From Porphyrobacter sp. (GTDB lineage Bacteria > Pseudomonadota > Alphaproteobacteria > Sphingomonadales > Sphingomonadaceae), in NCBI GenBank assembly GCA_016125555.1, contig WGLN01000009.1, forward strand, positions 1 to 64,000: 64,000 nt of DNA. The letters run 5' to 3'. A program made the translations under genes and the position numbers. The first letter of the stretch is position 1, and every line of letters starts with the position of its first letter. Positions 36,876 to 45,542 of the stretch are shown here, in pieces. The notes beneath the pieces are model-generated. The model was not told the DNA's origin. It saw only the letters and a list, made by a program, of their open reading frames with translations, and ran no database searches.

Positions 36876-37555
36876 CCGAAACCCTCACCATCGACATCTA
36901 TTCCGACGTGATGTGCCCCTGGTGCCTGATCGGCTACGGGCAGTTGACCAAGGCGCTGGCCACGCTGGAGGGCGAGATTGCGGCCGAGATCCGCTGGCGG
37001 CCCTTCGAGCTCAATCCCGACATGCCCGCGGCGGGCGAGGAGCAGGAGGCGCACCTGCAACGCAAGTATGGCCGCTCTGCCGCGGAGGGCGCCGCGGTGC
37101 GCGGGCGGATGAAGGCGATCGCCGAGGAGGCGGGCGTCTCTCTCGCCTGGCAGGGAGAGGGCGAGGCCCCGCCCGCGATGATGTGGAACACCCGCGATGC
37201 CCACAAGCTTCTCGCCTTCGCGCTCGAACAGGCCGGGCCCGAGGTGCAGACGCAGTTGAAGCTCGCGCTGTTCCGCGCCCATTTCAACGAGCGGCGGGAC
37301 CTGTCGGACCCCGCGGTGCTGCTCGATATCGCGGCGAGTGCCGGGCTGCACCGCGAAGCGGCCAAGGCGGCGCTTGCCGATGCCGATCTGGAAGCGCGCG
37401 TGGTCGCCGAGGAGCGGCAGGCCTGGGATCTCAACATCACCGGCGTGCCCGCGATGATAGTGGAGGGGCGCTTCCTGATCCCCGGCGCTCAGGCGCCCGA
37501 GGTCTATGTCGATGCGCTGCGGCGCGTGGTGCGCAAAAGCCGGGAAGCCCGCTGA
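36872..37555 (+). CDS. FrnE-like DsbA-family oxidoreductase (cytoplasmic)
   Basis: 227 residues without a signal peptide. Redox motif C15-P-W-C18 (SDVMCPWCLIG) and cis-Pro region NITGVPAMIVEGRF match the FrnE/2-hydroxychromene-2-carboxylate isomerase-like group. Starts at ATG 36872, overlapping nudC (ATGA). The third thioredoxin-fold gene in the window, but unlike the two near smc it appears cytoplasmic. Confidence 0.88.
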   Translation: MTETLTIDIYSDVMCPWCLIGYGQLTKALATLEGEIAAEIRWRPFELNPDMPAAGEEQEAHLQRKYGRSAAEGAAVRGRMKAIAEEAGVSLAWQGEGEAPPAMMWNTRDAHKLLAFALEQAGPEVQTQLKLALFRAHFNERRDLSDPAVLLDIAASAGLHREAAKAALADADLEARVVAEERQAWDLNITGVPAMIVEGRFLIPGAQAPEVYVDALRRVVRKSREAR

Positions 37556-37568
37556 GGCTCCCCGGCTT
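37537..37568. terminator. possible bidirectional terminator hairpin
   Basis: AAGCCGGG (37537-37544) pairs with CCCGGCTT (37561-37568) around a 16-base loop. It spans the frnE-like stop in the 39-base convergent gap before the TonB receptor stop. There is no T-run, so termination strength is uncertain. Confidence 0.45.
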
Positions 37569-37594
37569 CTGCCACAAGGTCGGCGAGACGCAAC

Positions 37595-40500
37595 CTACAT
37601 CGTCCAGCGCGCCCCGAGGAAGAACGACCGCCCGATCGGGCTGACCGGATAGGCCCGCTCGGTGATGAAGGGCTTCACGTCGGTGAGGTTGTTGATCCCG
37701 CCGAACACCTCCAGTCCCAGGTCCGTGAACTTGTAGGAGGCGCCGAGATTGTGTGTCCAGGTCTCGCCGGTGATCCCCGCCGGGCCGAACTGCGCGGCGA
37801 CCGTCTCGATCTCGACCGCCCGCAACGCCATCTTGCCGAGATAGCTGACGGTGTAGTTGAGATCGAAGTCCCCGATGCCGTAGCTCGCGGTCGCCCGGCC
37901 GGACCATTCGGGGCGCTGCAATTCGCCGCGCTCGGGGTCGATGCGGGTGAGATCGGTGGGATCGAAGAAGAAGTCGATCTTGTCGGTCCACGATGCGGTC
38001 GCCGCAAGGCCGAGGCGATGCGGGCCGATGTTGGTGCGGTAGGACAGCGAGCTGTCGATCCCGGCGGTCTCGATCCGCACGAAGTTGATCGTGGTGAGGT
38101 TGAGCGAGGTGAACCCGAGATACTGCGCCGAGGTCGTATCGCGGTTGCGGGTGAAGGTGCTGCAGAACTCGTTGGGGAAGGTGCTGCTGTCGTAGCAGTT
38201 GTCGACCACGTCCTGCGCGTTGATGGTGCTGATCGCGTCGTCGATGCGGATGTTGTAGTAATCCACCGTCACCGCCAGACCCGGGATGAAGCGCGGCTGC
38301 AGCACCACGCCGAAGGTGTAGGTGTCGGCGGTTTCCTCGCGCAGGTCGGGATTGCCCGCGATGGTCCCGGCGAAGCGCGCGCTCAGCGGATCGGCGAAGC
38401 CTTCGGGGATGCCGTCGGCGCGGCAATTGGCGATGCGGTTCTGGACATTGGGATCGCCCGCCGCGCTCAATGCGTCGATTTCGGCCTGGTCGCAGGGATC
38501 GAAGGGCCGGAAGAAGGCGGCCTGGGGCGGGGCGAAGAGCTCCGAGATGTTGGGCGCACGAACGGCGCGCGAGTAGGTGCCGCGGAACCGGACGTCCTCG
38601 ATCGGTGCCCAGAAACCGTTGATCGCGTAGGTGAACACCGATCCGACCGTGCTGTAGTCGGAATAGCGCCCGGCAAGCTCCAGTCGCAGTTCCTCGATGA
38701 AGGGCACGTCCTGGATCAGCGTGGTGCCGAGTTCGCCGAACACCTCGGCCACGTCGTACTGGCCGCCCGAGTTCTGGAAGAAGCCGTCGGGCGGGGTGCC
38801 GAGCGAGGTCTGGGAGAAGCCGTTGCCATCGAAGCCCGGCGCGTCGCCGACGAATTCGCCGGCGGTGCCGTCGACCGTGGTGACCGGCAGGATGCCGCGC
38901 ACCAGCGGATCGAAGATCGAACGGCTCTTCTCCTTGCGATATTCGGCGCCCAGCGCGAACTGCAGGCTGTCGTAGGGCAGGTTGAAGAAGGCCGAGGTGT
39001 CGCCGCTGACCACGCCGGTGAGCTGCAGCTGGTCGGTGCGGTAGCGGTTGATCGTGGTGGTGGTGATGAAGTCGACCGCCGCCTGGCTGATCGAGCCCAC
39101 CCCGAACAGGTTGGCGGGCTGGCACTGGCCCTGGCCGGGCACGAAGGTGAGATAGCCGAACTCGCCGGTCGGGATGCCGAACACGGTCGAGGGCGAGCGC
39201 GTGGTCGGATCGATCTCGCTGCGGCAGACCGGGTTGCCGTTGGCATCGCTGGTCACGTCGATGGCGGCGAGGAAGCGGTCGAACAGCACGTTGTTGCGGT
39301 TGATCGCCTCGAGATCGTAGCGGCCCCAGTTGGCCGAGACATCAAAGGTGATCTCGTCGCTGATATTGCCCTTGATCCCGCCCACGAAGCGATAGGTTTC
39401 GGAGATGTTGGTGTCGATATTGGGGCCGAGGTCGGTCGGGTCGCGGGTGATGAACAGACCGCCCGCGGCATCGGCGATCGGCTGGAGCACGTCCGGGATG
39501 AAGGGGTTGTCGGGCGCCACGGTGAGCAGGTCGTAGAACGAGTTGCGCCTGTCGCCGAAGGTGGTCTTCTGCCGGTAATACTTGCCTTCGAAATAGACGT
39601 TCGCGGTGCTGCCGATGTCGTAGTCGGCAAGCAGGTTGATGCCGTAGCGTTCGGTCTTCGGGATCAGGTTGGCAGTATTGTCGAAGATGTTCCCTTCGCC
39701 GCCGAAGGCGTTGAAGTTGCCGGCGATGAGGCCGTCCTGGGTGATCGGCTGGACGCCGTCGGCGGTGGCGATGAAGCATCCGCCGAGCGCACCGAAGCCG
39801 TTGTAGTCGAACAGCCCGTTGAAGCCGGTGAAGCTTTCGAGGCAGTCGCTCACCCCGTTGTTGTTGATGTCGGAATTGGGGTCGGCGAAGTCGCCGGGGA
39901 TGATCACCCCGCCTGCCGAGGTGATCTGGAAGCCGTAACGTGGCCCGATCGCGCGCGTCGGCGAATTGAGCGCACGGTCGATCAGCGCCTGTTCGGCGGC
40001 GGTCGGAGTGGTGCCCACGGGGAAGATCGCATCATAGCGCGAACTGCCCGGCGTGGGGATCGAGAAGCCATAGGGGTAGCGACCGTTGGCGATGCTGAAA
40101 TAGCTACTGAAATTGGGCGTGTCGGTGCCCAGGTCGCCGCGCTGGAAGCGCAGCGCCGGGTTGGGGCCGTCGTCGGAAATGTTGCCGTCGCGGAACTGTG
40201 CGCGGTCACCGTAGCGGATGCCCTTGTCGTAGGCATAATCGCCCACGAGGGTGATGTTGCCGCGCCCGTCGGCGAAGTTCTTGCCGAACTTGATGTAGCC
40301 GTCGAAGTTCTCGCCGTCCCAATTGTCCGAGATGCCGCCGTTGAGGCCGACTTCCAGCCCGTCGTAATCGCGGTCGAGGATGAAGTTGACGACGCCGGTC
40401 ACCGCGTCCGCGCCGTAGACCGCCGATGCGCCGCCGGTCAGCACCTCGACGCTCTTGATCAGCGAGGCGGGGATGGAATTGATGTCGACCACCGAGGTCT

Positions 40501-40960
40501 CGGCCACGCCCGCAACGTGGCGGCGGCCGTTGACCAGCACCAGCGTGCGCTGCGCCCCGAGGCCGCGCAGATTGAGCGTCGCGGTGCCCACCGCGCCGCC
40601 CGAATCGAGCTCGCCCGGTGCGATCGACTGGGCCGAACTGATCGAGCTCGAGAGCGCCGGGATGGTGCGCAGCGCGTCGGCCACCTCCTGCTCGCCGCGC
40701 AGGCTGTCGGCTGTGATGCTGACGACTGGGGAGGGGGAATCGAGATTGGTTTCGCGGCGCAGGCGCGATCCGGTGACGACGATCGCCTCCTCGTTCGGGG
40801 CATCGGCGGCGGCCGCGGCGCTCGCGGCGATGACCTCGGCCCCGGCGTCCTCCGCGTCATCGGCGGCCCATGCGGCGGGCGCGAGCGCGACGGTGCCGGT
40901 AAGCAGCGTGGTGGACAGGAGAGTGCGACGGATCAGAGCGGACTTGGAAATGTTCATCAT
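37595..40960 (-). CDS. TonB-dependent outer-membrane receptor
   Basis: 1121 residues. Signal peptide (LLSTTLLTGTVALAPAAWA), TonB-box/plug start EEAIVVTGSRLRRETNLDSP, plug motifs LNLRGLGAQRTLVLVNGRRH and GGASAVYGADAVTGVVNFIL, then a long beta-barrel. The C-terminus is ARWTM rather than the usual terminal Phe. It belongs to the large sphingomonad receptor type whose substrates are rarely known. The ATG pair follows a GGGGGCA ribosome site. A weak match to the operator of the guanidine cluster lies about 120 bases upstream. Confidence 0.92.
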   Translation of the reverse strand: MMNISKSALIRRTLLSTTLLTGTVALAPAAWAADDAEDAGAEVIAASAAAAADAPNEEAIVVTGSRLRRETNLDSPSPVVSITADSLRGEQEVADALRTIPALSSSISSAQSIAPGELDSGGAVGTATLNLRGLGAQRTLVLVNGRRHVAGVAETSVVDINSIPASLIKSVEVLTGGASAVYGADAVTGVVNFILDRDYDGLEVGLNGGISDNWDGENFDGYIKFGKNFADGRGNITLVGDYAYDKGIRYGDRAQFRDGNISDDGPNPALRFQRGDLGTDTPNFSSYFSIANGRYPYGFSIPTPGSSRYDAIFPVGTTPTAAEQALIDRALNSPTRAIGPRYGFQITSAGGVIIPGDFADPNSDINNNGVSDCLESFTGFNGLFDYNGFGALGGCFIATADGVQPITQDGLIAGNFNAFGGEGNIFDNTANLIPKTERYGINLLADYDIGSTANVYFEGKYYRQKTTFGDRRNSFYDLLTVAPDNPFIPDVLQPIADAAGGLFITRDPTDLGPNIDTNISETYRFVGGIKGNISDEITFDVSANWGRYDLEAINRNNVLFDRFLAAIDVTSDANGNPVCRSEIDPTTRSPSTVFGIPTGEFGYLTFVPGQGQCQPANLFGVGSISQAAVDFITTTTINRYRTDQLQLTGVVSGDTSAFFNLPYDSLQFALGAEYRKEKSRSIFDPLVRGILPVTTVDGTAGEFVGDAPGFDGNGFSQTSLGTPPDGFFQNSGGQYDVAEVFGELGTTLIQDVPFIEELRLELAGRYSDYSTVGSVFTYAINGFWAPIEDVRFRGTYSRAVRAPNISELFAPPQAAFFRPFDPCDQAEIDALSAAGDPNVQNRIANCRADGIPEGFADPLSARFAGTIAGNPDLREETADTYTFGVVLQPRFIPGLAVTVDYYNIRIDDAISTINAQDVVDNCYDSSTFPNEFCSTFTRNRDTTSAQYLGFTSLNLTTINFVRIETAGIDSSLSYRTNIGPHRLGLAATASWTDKIDFFFDPTDLTRIDPERGELQRPEWSGRATASYGIGDFDLNYTVSYLGKMALRAVEIETVAAQFGPAGITGETWTHNLGASYKFTDLGLEVFGGINNLTDVKPFITERAYPVSPIGRSFFLGARWTM

Positions 40961-41075
40961 TGCCCCCGAAGGCTGGGTGAATGTTCATTCCTCCCCTTGC
41001 TCGGCGGCCTCGCGTCTTTCGCTGCGCGGGTTCGCTCAAGTCGCGCCCGCCTTTCCCCTCGGCGTAACGCAACCG

Positions 41076-41101
41076 TCATACTGATGCGCATTTTGGTAAT
41101 A
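41076..41101. promoter_or_regulatory. degenerate operator-like dyad upstream of the TonB receptor
   Basis: TCATAC-N14-GTAATA has the right half and exact spacing of the operators at 52862-52887 and 55625-55650, but two mismatches in the left half. It is 116-141 bases before the receptor ATG. Possibly chance. Confidence 0.25.
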
Positions 41102-41174
41102 CCCGGCTATGCGCCATTTGACTTATACGGCCGGGGCGCGGGCAAGCGGCGTCGCGGCATGCCCGCAAGCACCT

Positions 41175-41200
41175 TCCAAGAGGTTCGGCAATGTCTTGGA
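41175..41200. repeat. inverted repeat in the 293-base intergenic gap
   Basis: TCCAAGA (41175-41181) and TCTTGGA (41194-41200) are perfect arms around 12 bases, in the gap between the receptor start and the end of the linker-protein gene (40961-41253). The dyad fits an operator or a weak hairpin after that gene. I see no gene in the gap. Confidence 0.4.
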
Positions 41201-41253
41201 GGAGCGCGCATCGCCCACTCTGGCGCGCGCGGCAGTCGCCCGGGCTGTGCGGC

Positions 41254-41955
41254 TCAGCAGGTTTCGGGCTGAGGCCCCGGGCCCTGCCCGGCGGCGGGCG
41301 CGGCGTCCGATCCGATCGCCCCTGCCGGGGCAGCCAGCGCGGCGCGCAGCGCGCGCTTCAGGAGCCAGGGTTCAAGCGCGCGGCCGACCATCCAGATCAC
41401 CAGGAACAGCCCGGCCAGAACATAGGCCGGGGTGGTGGGGATCTTCTCCTTCTTGTCCGCCTTGTCCTTCTTCTTCGCGTCCGGATCCTCCGGAGCGGGC
41501 GCGCCGAGGAACTTGTCGATCGGGTGGAGCGCGGCCTTGGGCCGGTTCTTGTCCTTGTCCTTGTCGGCGGACTTGTCCTTGTCGGCGGCCTCGGCCGAGG
41601 CCTCCCAGGCGTTGATCGCCGCGCCGACCTGCGCGAAACCGAGGAACAGCAGCGGGGCGAGGAAGCAGAGCAGCAGCGCGGTGCTTCTCACCCGGAAAAC
41701 CAGCCGCGCGATGCCGTTCGGCTGGTTTTCGATCCGCAGCGTGCCGCTGGTGAAGGTGGCGAGCTTGTCCTGGGCTGCGGGATTTGTCTTGGAATAGGTG
41801 AGGGTGTCGCCTGCGACCGCGTAGCTGGTGCCGGGTGCGCGCAGCAGCGGATCGAGCCGGGCGAAGGCGTCCTGCGGGCTCAGCGCCTCATCCAGTTCGA
41901 GCGTGCCCGAAGCATGCCAGATGCGGTCCACATAGGGCAGGGCGAGCCTGCTCAC
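41254..41955 (-). CDS. two-helix membrane protein with Lys/Asp-rich linker, unknown function
   Basis: 233 residues from a GTG overlapping the hydroxylase stop. The N-terminal ~100 residues form a compact domain (TLELDEALSPQDAFARLDPL). A membrane helix (STALLLCFLAPLLFLGFAQV) is followed by a highly charged linker (DKDKSADKDKDKNRPK) and a second helix (YVLAGLFLVIWMVGRALEPW). Not recognised. Coupling to the hydroxylase suggests they act together. Confidence 0.7.
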   Translation of the reverse strand: MSRLALPYVDRIWHASGTLELDEALSPQDAFARLDPLLRAPGTSYAVAGDTLTYSKTNPAAQDKLATFTSGTLRIENQPNGIARLVFRVRSTALLLCFLAPLLFLGFAQVGAAINAWEASAEAADKDKSADKDKDKNRPKAALHPIDKFLGAPAPEDPDAKKKDKADKKEKIPTTPAYVLAGLFLVIWMVGRALEPWLLKRALRAALAAPAGAIGSDAAPAAGQGPGPQPETC

Positions 41956-42965
41956 TCGGCGGGTTCCGGCTGGACTGCGGCGCCCGGCGCCTCGGGAAGC
42001 CGCAGCTTGCGTCGCAGCCAGGCGCGGGTGGTGCGATAGCCTTCGCGGAAGGGGTAGACCATCGTCTCGCCGATATCCATGCGGCGCCCGCCTTCTTGGC
42101 CGAGCAGTTCCGCCTCCCCATCCACGCAGGTGCCGAAGATGCGGTCCCAGATGATCCAGGTGCCCGAGTAGTTGCTGCGGGTCGCCTCGTAGTCGCGCGA
42201 GTGGTGGACCGAGTGATGTTCGACCGTGTTGAAGATGAAGCGCCACCAGCGCGGCGTGTTGAACCGCACGTTGATGTGCTGATAGGTCGCCACCGACATG
42301 CCGATCGCCCCGGCAATCAGGAAGGCGCGCGGCAGGAAATCGAAGAAGCCGCCCACGCCCAGACCGATCAGGAACAGCTCGACCGGGTTGCCGACCGCGC
42401 CCTTGTTGATGTTGAGCTGGGTGATGTAGTGATGCGGCGCGTGGGTCAGCCACAGCGGATACCAGTTGTGCATCCCGCGATGCATCCAGTACTGGCCGAA
42501 GTCGAAGATCATCGAGATCGCCAGCGCCTGCACCAGCAGCGGCAGTCCGGTGAACCAGGAGAACTTCTCCCAGGCGAAGGCGTCCTGCACCGCGCCGATC
42601 ATCACGTCGTCGCCCAGGTAGGTGCCCATCATGCGCACGAGCGTGTAGCCGAGCCCGACATAGAACACGTCGGTGGCGAATTCCTTCCAGGTCAGCTGCC
42701 AGCTGCGATAGCGCGGATTGACCCATTCCAGCCCGAGCAGGAGGACCTTAAAGCCGAGCCCGATGGCGATGCCGATCGAGGCGAGCGCCCATTCGTTGGG
42801 GGCATAGTACCAGAAGGCGATCAGTCCGAAGAGCACGGCAGGCTGGAACCAGGTGAAGAAGAACCGCTTGAACGGCCCGCCCTCGACCCGGCCGATGTTT
42901 TCCCAGCCCACGATGACGGGCGCTTCGGCCCCGATGATCCGCTTACCTACCTGCACTCCGGCCAT
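41952..42965 (-). CDS. sterol desaturase / fatty acid hydroxylase superfamily membrane protein
   Basis: 337 residues, several transmembrane helices, and the di-iron histidine clusters HRGMH, HAPHH and HHSVHH in the right order. Such enzymes hydroxylate or desaturate lipids, carotenoids or sterols; the substrate is unknown. ATG 42965 is preceded by GGAG seven bases upstream; an in-frame ATG at 42977 is less well placed. GTGA overlap with the next gene. Confidence 0.88.
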   Translation of the reverse strand: MAGVQVGKRIIGAEAPVIVGWENIGRVEGGPFKRFFFTWFQPAVLFGLIAFWYYAPNEWALASIGIAIGLGFKVLLLGLEWVNPRYRSWQLTWKEFATDVFYVGLGYTLVRMMGTYLGDDVMIGAVQDAFAWEKFSWFTGLPLLVQALAISMIFDFGQYWMHRGMHNWYPLWLTHAPHHYITQLNINKGAVGNPVELFLIGLGVGGFFDFLPRAFLIAGAIGMSVATYQHINVRFNTPRWWRFIFNTVEHHSVHHSRDYEATRSNYSGTWIIWDRIFGTCVDGEAELLGQEGGRRMDIGETMVYPFREGYRTTRAWLRRKLRLPEAPGAAVQPEPAE

Positions 42966-43152
42966 GGCGCACTCCACCTACGCGTCGCGTGACGACCCGA
43001 TTGCCTTCTCGCGCGGACCGACGATCCGCGCGCTTGCTGCAACCCTCCCGGTCCGTTTCTGTCCTGCCTTCCTTGGCAAGCTGACGGTGCGGGGTAAGTG
43101 TCCAAATGACGTAGTGGTGCGCCCCCGGCGCATTCCCTGTGCGGGTGCCCTC

Positions 43153-44076
43153 TTACTCTGAAATCAGCTTCACGGCAATCGCGGTGGCGGCGGCCCGGGT
43201 TTCGACGCCCAGTTTCCTGAACACCTGTTCGAGATGCTTGTTCACCGTGCGTGGGGAGATGCCGAGGATCTCGCTCACCGTGCGATTGGTCTTGCCGTAG
43301 CTGACCCACAGCAGCACCTCGGCCTCGCGGCGGGTGAGATCGGTCTGGCGCAGCAGCAGTTCGACCTTGGAGGCCTCACCGACCTCGGCGATCTTGAACA
43401 GCACCTCGCCCGACCGGTCGCTGTCCGCGAGCGCGATTTCAATGTCGATGCCGGCGAGCGTCAGGGCAATCGTCGCCGGCCCCGCACCGCTGCGCAGCTG
43501 GACGAGCGCCGGAGCGATCCCCTGCGGCAACGTGCGGCCATCCGCCGCCCAGGCCGGATCGAGCTTGCGGAACAGCGCCTCGGCCTGCGGGGTGCACCAC
43601 AGCAGTTCGCCCGAGGCTCCGACCGCGGCGAGGCTGCGGCCCGCGCGGTCGAGCGCGAGGCGCGAGCGATAGGAGGCGCGGGCATTGGCGAGGTGCACGC
43701 GGATGCGCGCCAGCAGTTCGCCCACCACCACGGGCTTGCGCACGTAATCGACCCCGCCGGTCTCGAGCGCGGTGACGACATGCTCGGGATCGGTGAGCCC
43801 GGTCATGAAGATCACCGGGATGTGCGCGGTCGCCGGGTCGGACTTGAGCCGGCGCGTGGTTTCCAGCCCCGAAAGGCCCGGCATCAGCGCATCCATCAGG
43901 ATCAGGTCGGGCGCGGCATGGGCGAGCAGATCGAGCGTCGCCTCGCCGCTGCGCGCGATCAGCACGTCCATCCCTTCCGCCTCGAGCGTGTCGACGAGGA
44001 AGCGCAGGCTTTCGGGATTGTCGTCGACCACCAGGATGCAGTCGCGCGCGCTCTGGCCGCGGGCCCGCTCGATCAC
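43153..44076 (-). CDS. response regulator with LuxR-type DNA-binding domain
   Basis: 307 residues from a GTG overlapping the kinase stop by four bases. Receiver domain at the N-terminus (CILVVDDN, phospho-acceptor D62 in LILMDALMPG), a PAS-like middle (about 140-200), and a LuxR helix-turn-helix at the C-terminus (TRREAEVLLWVSYGKTNRTV and SPRTVNKHLEQVFRKLGV). Last gene of the guanidine/urea cluster; it presumably acts with the upstream kinase. Target genes are not evident. Confidence 0.92.
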   Translation of the reverse strand: MIERARGQSARDCILVVDDNPESLRFLVDTLEAEGMDVLIARSGEATLDLLAHAAPDLILMDALMPGLSGLETTRRLKSDPATAHIPVIFMTGLTDPEHVVTALETGGVDYVRKPVVVGELLARIRVHLANARASYRSRLALDRAGRSLAAVGASGELLWCTPQAEALFRKLDPAWAADGRTLPQGIAPALVQLRSGAGPATIALTLAGIDIEIALADSDRSGEVLFKIAEVGEASKVELLLRQTDLTRREAEVLLWVSYGKTNRTVSEILGISPRTVNKHLEQVFRKLGVETRAAATAIAVKLISE

Positions 44077-45542
44077 CGCCCCGCCTCCCTTTCGGCAAGC
44101 GCGGCAAGCGCCTTCAGATCGAAGGCATCGAGATGGCCGCGCATCCGCTCGGCGAGCGTCGCGGCCTCGGGGCCGAGCGCGGCGAGCGCATCGATCCGCG
44201 CCTCGATGGCGCGGACATGGCCGATCCGCACCAGCCGGATGATCTCGTCGAGCTGCGGGCGCGCCTCGGCGGCGGCCAGCGCGGGCAGGGCAGGCGGGGC
44301 GGCAGGTGCGCCGCGACCGGGAGAATGCGGCCATTCGAGCCCGAGCTGCCGCGTGACGACGTCGAGCAGCACCGCGAAGTCGAACGGCTTGGTGACGAAG
44401 GTGCCTTGCGCCGGCGCGCTTTCCGGCGCCTCTCCCGACAGCATCACGATGGCAAGCTGCGGCCCGTGGCGGCGGCGCAGGGCGTCGGCGACCTCCCAGC
44501 CGTCCATTCCCGGCATGGCGACGTCGAGCAGCACGAGGTCGGGCTGCGCCTCGCCTGCGAGCGCCAGCCCGGCCTCGCCGTCCGCCGCTTCCAGCACGTG
44601 AAAACCGCGCCCGGCGAGCAGCCCGCGCAGCGCCTCGCGGTGTGCGGGATCGTCGTCGATCAGCAAGACACTGCGGGTGCGTCCCAGATAGAAGGGCGCC
44701 GCCCCGTCCTCCGGCAGGTCGGCAGGCGGGGCGTGGGGCTGCGAGAGCATCAGCTTGATCGCGAAGTGCGACCCTGCGCCGGGGGCGCTTTCGACCGTCA
44801 TCTCGCCCCCCATGATGTGCACCAGCGCCTGCGTGATCGCGAGCCCGAGCCCGATCCCGGCGCGCTCCGCCGAGGCGCCGCCGCGCTCGAAGGGGAGGAG
44901 GATGCGCGCGATCTCGGCAGGGGGAATCCCGATCCCGGTATCGGCGACGGTGAAAGTGGCAAGCTCGTTGCGATACTGCACCCGCAGGCAGACTTCGCCC
45001 GCGTCGGTGAACTTGATGGCGTTCGATATCAGGTTGATCAGCATCTGGCGCAGCCGCTTGGGATCGGTGCGGACATATTCGGGCAGGTTCGCAGGCGTGT
45101 CGAGCCGCAGTGCCAGCCCCTTCATCGCTGCCTGGGCCGAGAACATGCCGATGAGCTGGTCGAGAAAGGCGGGAAAGCGGATCGTCTCGCGCGCGAGCTT
45201 CAGCGAGCCGCTCTCGACCTGCGCGATGTCGAGCAGGCCCTCGACGAGGTTCGAGAGGTGCTCGGCGCTGCGGCGGATCACCTTGCCGGCCTGCGCCCCG
45301 TCCTTTCCGTCGCCGCGTTCGAGCAGCTGGGCATAGCCGTAGATCGCATTGAGCGGCGAGCGGATCTCGTGGCTGACGCTGGCAAGAAAGCGGGTCTTAG
45401 CCTCGTTCGCGGCCTCGGCAGCCTCACGCGCGCGGGCCAGCGCATCGCGCTCGGCCAGCAGCGCGGCAAGCGCCTCGGCACGGGCGGTTTCGCCGCGTTC
45501 GTGCAGCCATTCGAGCAGGGTCTCGGCGGTTTCGCCCGTCAA
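44073..45542 (-). CDS. soluble hybrid histidine kinase with receiver domain
   Basis: 489 residues, no signal or membrane helix. A short coiled-coil N-terminus (1-50) leads straight to the HisKA domain with H58 (SVSHEIRSPLNA), the ATPase domain (N-box NLISNAIKF, G1 VADTGIGIP, G2 GIGLGLAI) and a receiver with D340 (LVLLDVAMPG). A 100-residue C-terminal helical tail follows. No sensory domain is visible. Start is TTG 45542, directly after the allophanate hydrolase TAA, with GGGGGG eight bases upstream. Coupled to the response regulator gene. Confidence 0.9.
   Translation of the reverse strand: MTGETAETLLEWLHERGETARAEALAALLAERDALARAREAAEAANEAKTRFLASVSHEIRSPLNAIYGYAQLLERGDGKDGAQAGKVIRRSAEHLSNLVEGLLDIAQVESGSLKLARETIRFPAFLDQLIGMFSAQAAMKGLALRLDTPANLPEYVRTDPKRLRQMLINLISNAIKFTDAGEVCLRVQYRNELATFTVADTGIGIPPAEIARILLPFERGGASAERAGIGLGLAITQALVHIMGGEMTVESAPGAGSHFAIKLMLSQPHAPPADLPEDGAAPFYLGRTRSVLLIDDDPAHREALRGLLAGRGFHVLEAADGEAGLALAGEAQPDLVLLDVAMPGMDGWEVADALRRRHGPQLAIVMLSGEAPESAPAQGTFVTKPFDFAVLLDVVTRQLGLEWPHSPGRGAPAAPPALPALAAAEARPQLDEIIRLVRIGHVRAIEARIDALAALGPEAATLAERMRGHLDAFDLKALAALAEREAGR

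Noticed and set aside
37751..41272. 1173-codon open frame opposite the TonB receptor
   Set aside because: Low-complexity Gly/Ala/Val/Arg composition, no motifs, fully antisense to a clear receptor gene.
42966..43152. Small RNA or riboswitch between the response regulator and the hydroxylase
   Set aside because: I find no convincing hairpin with a T-run and no known riboswitch motif; it looks like an ordinary promoter region.
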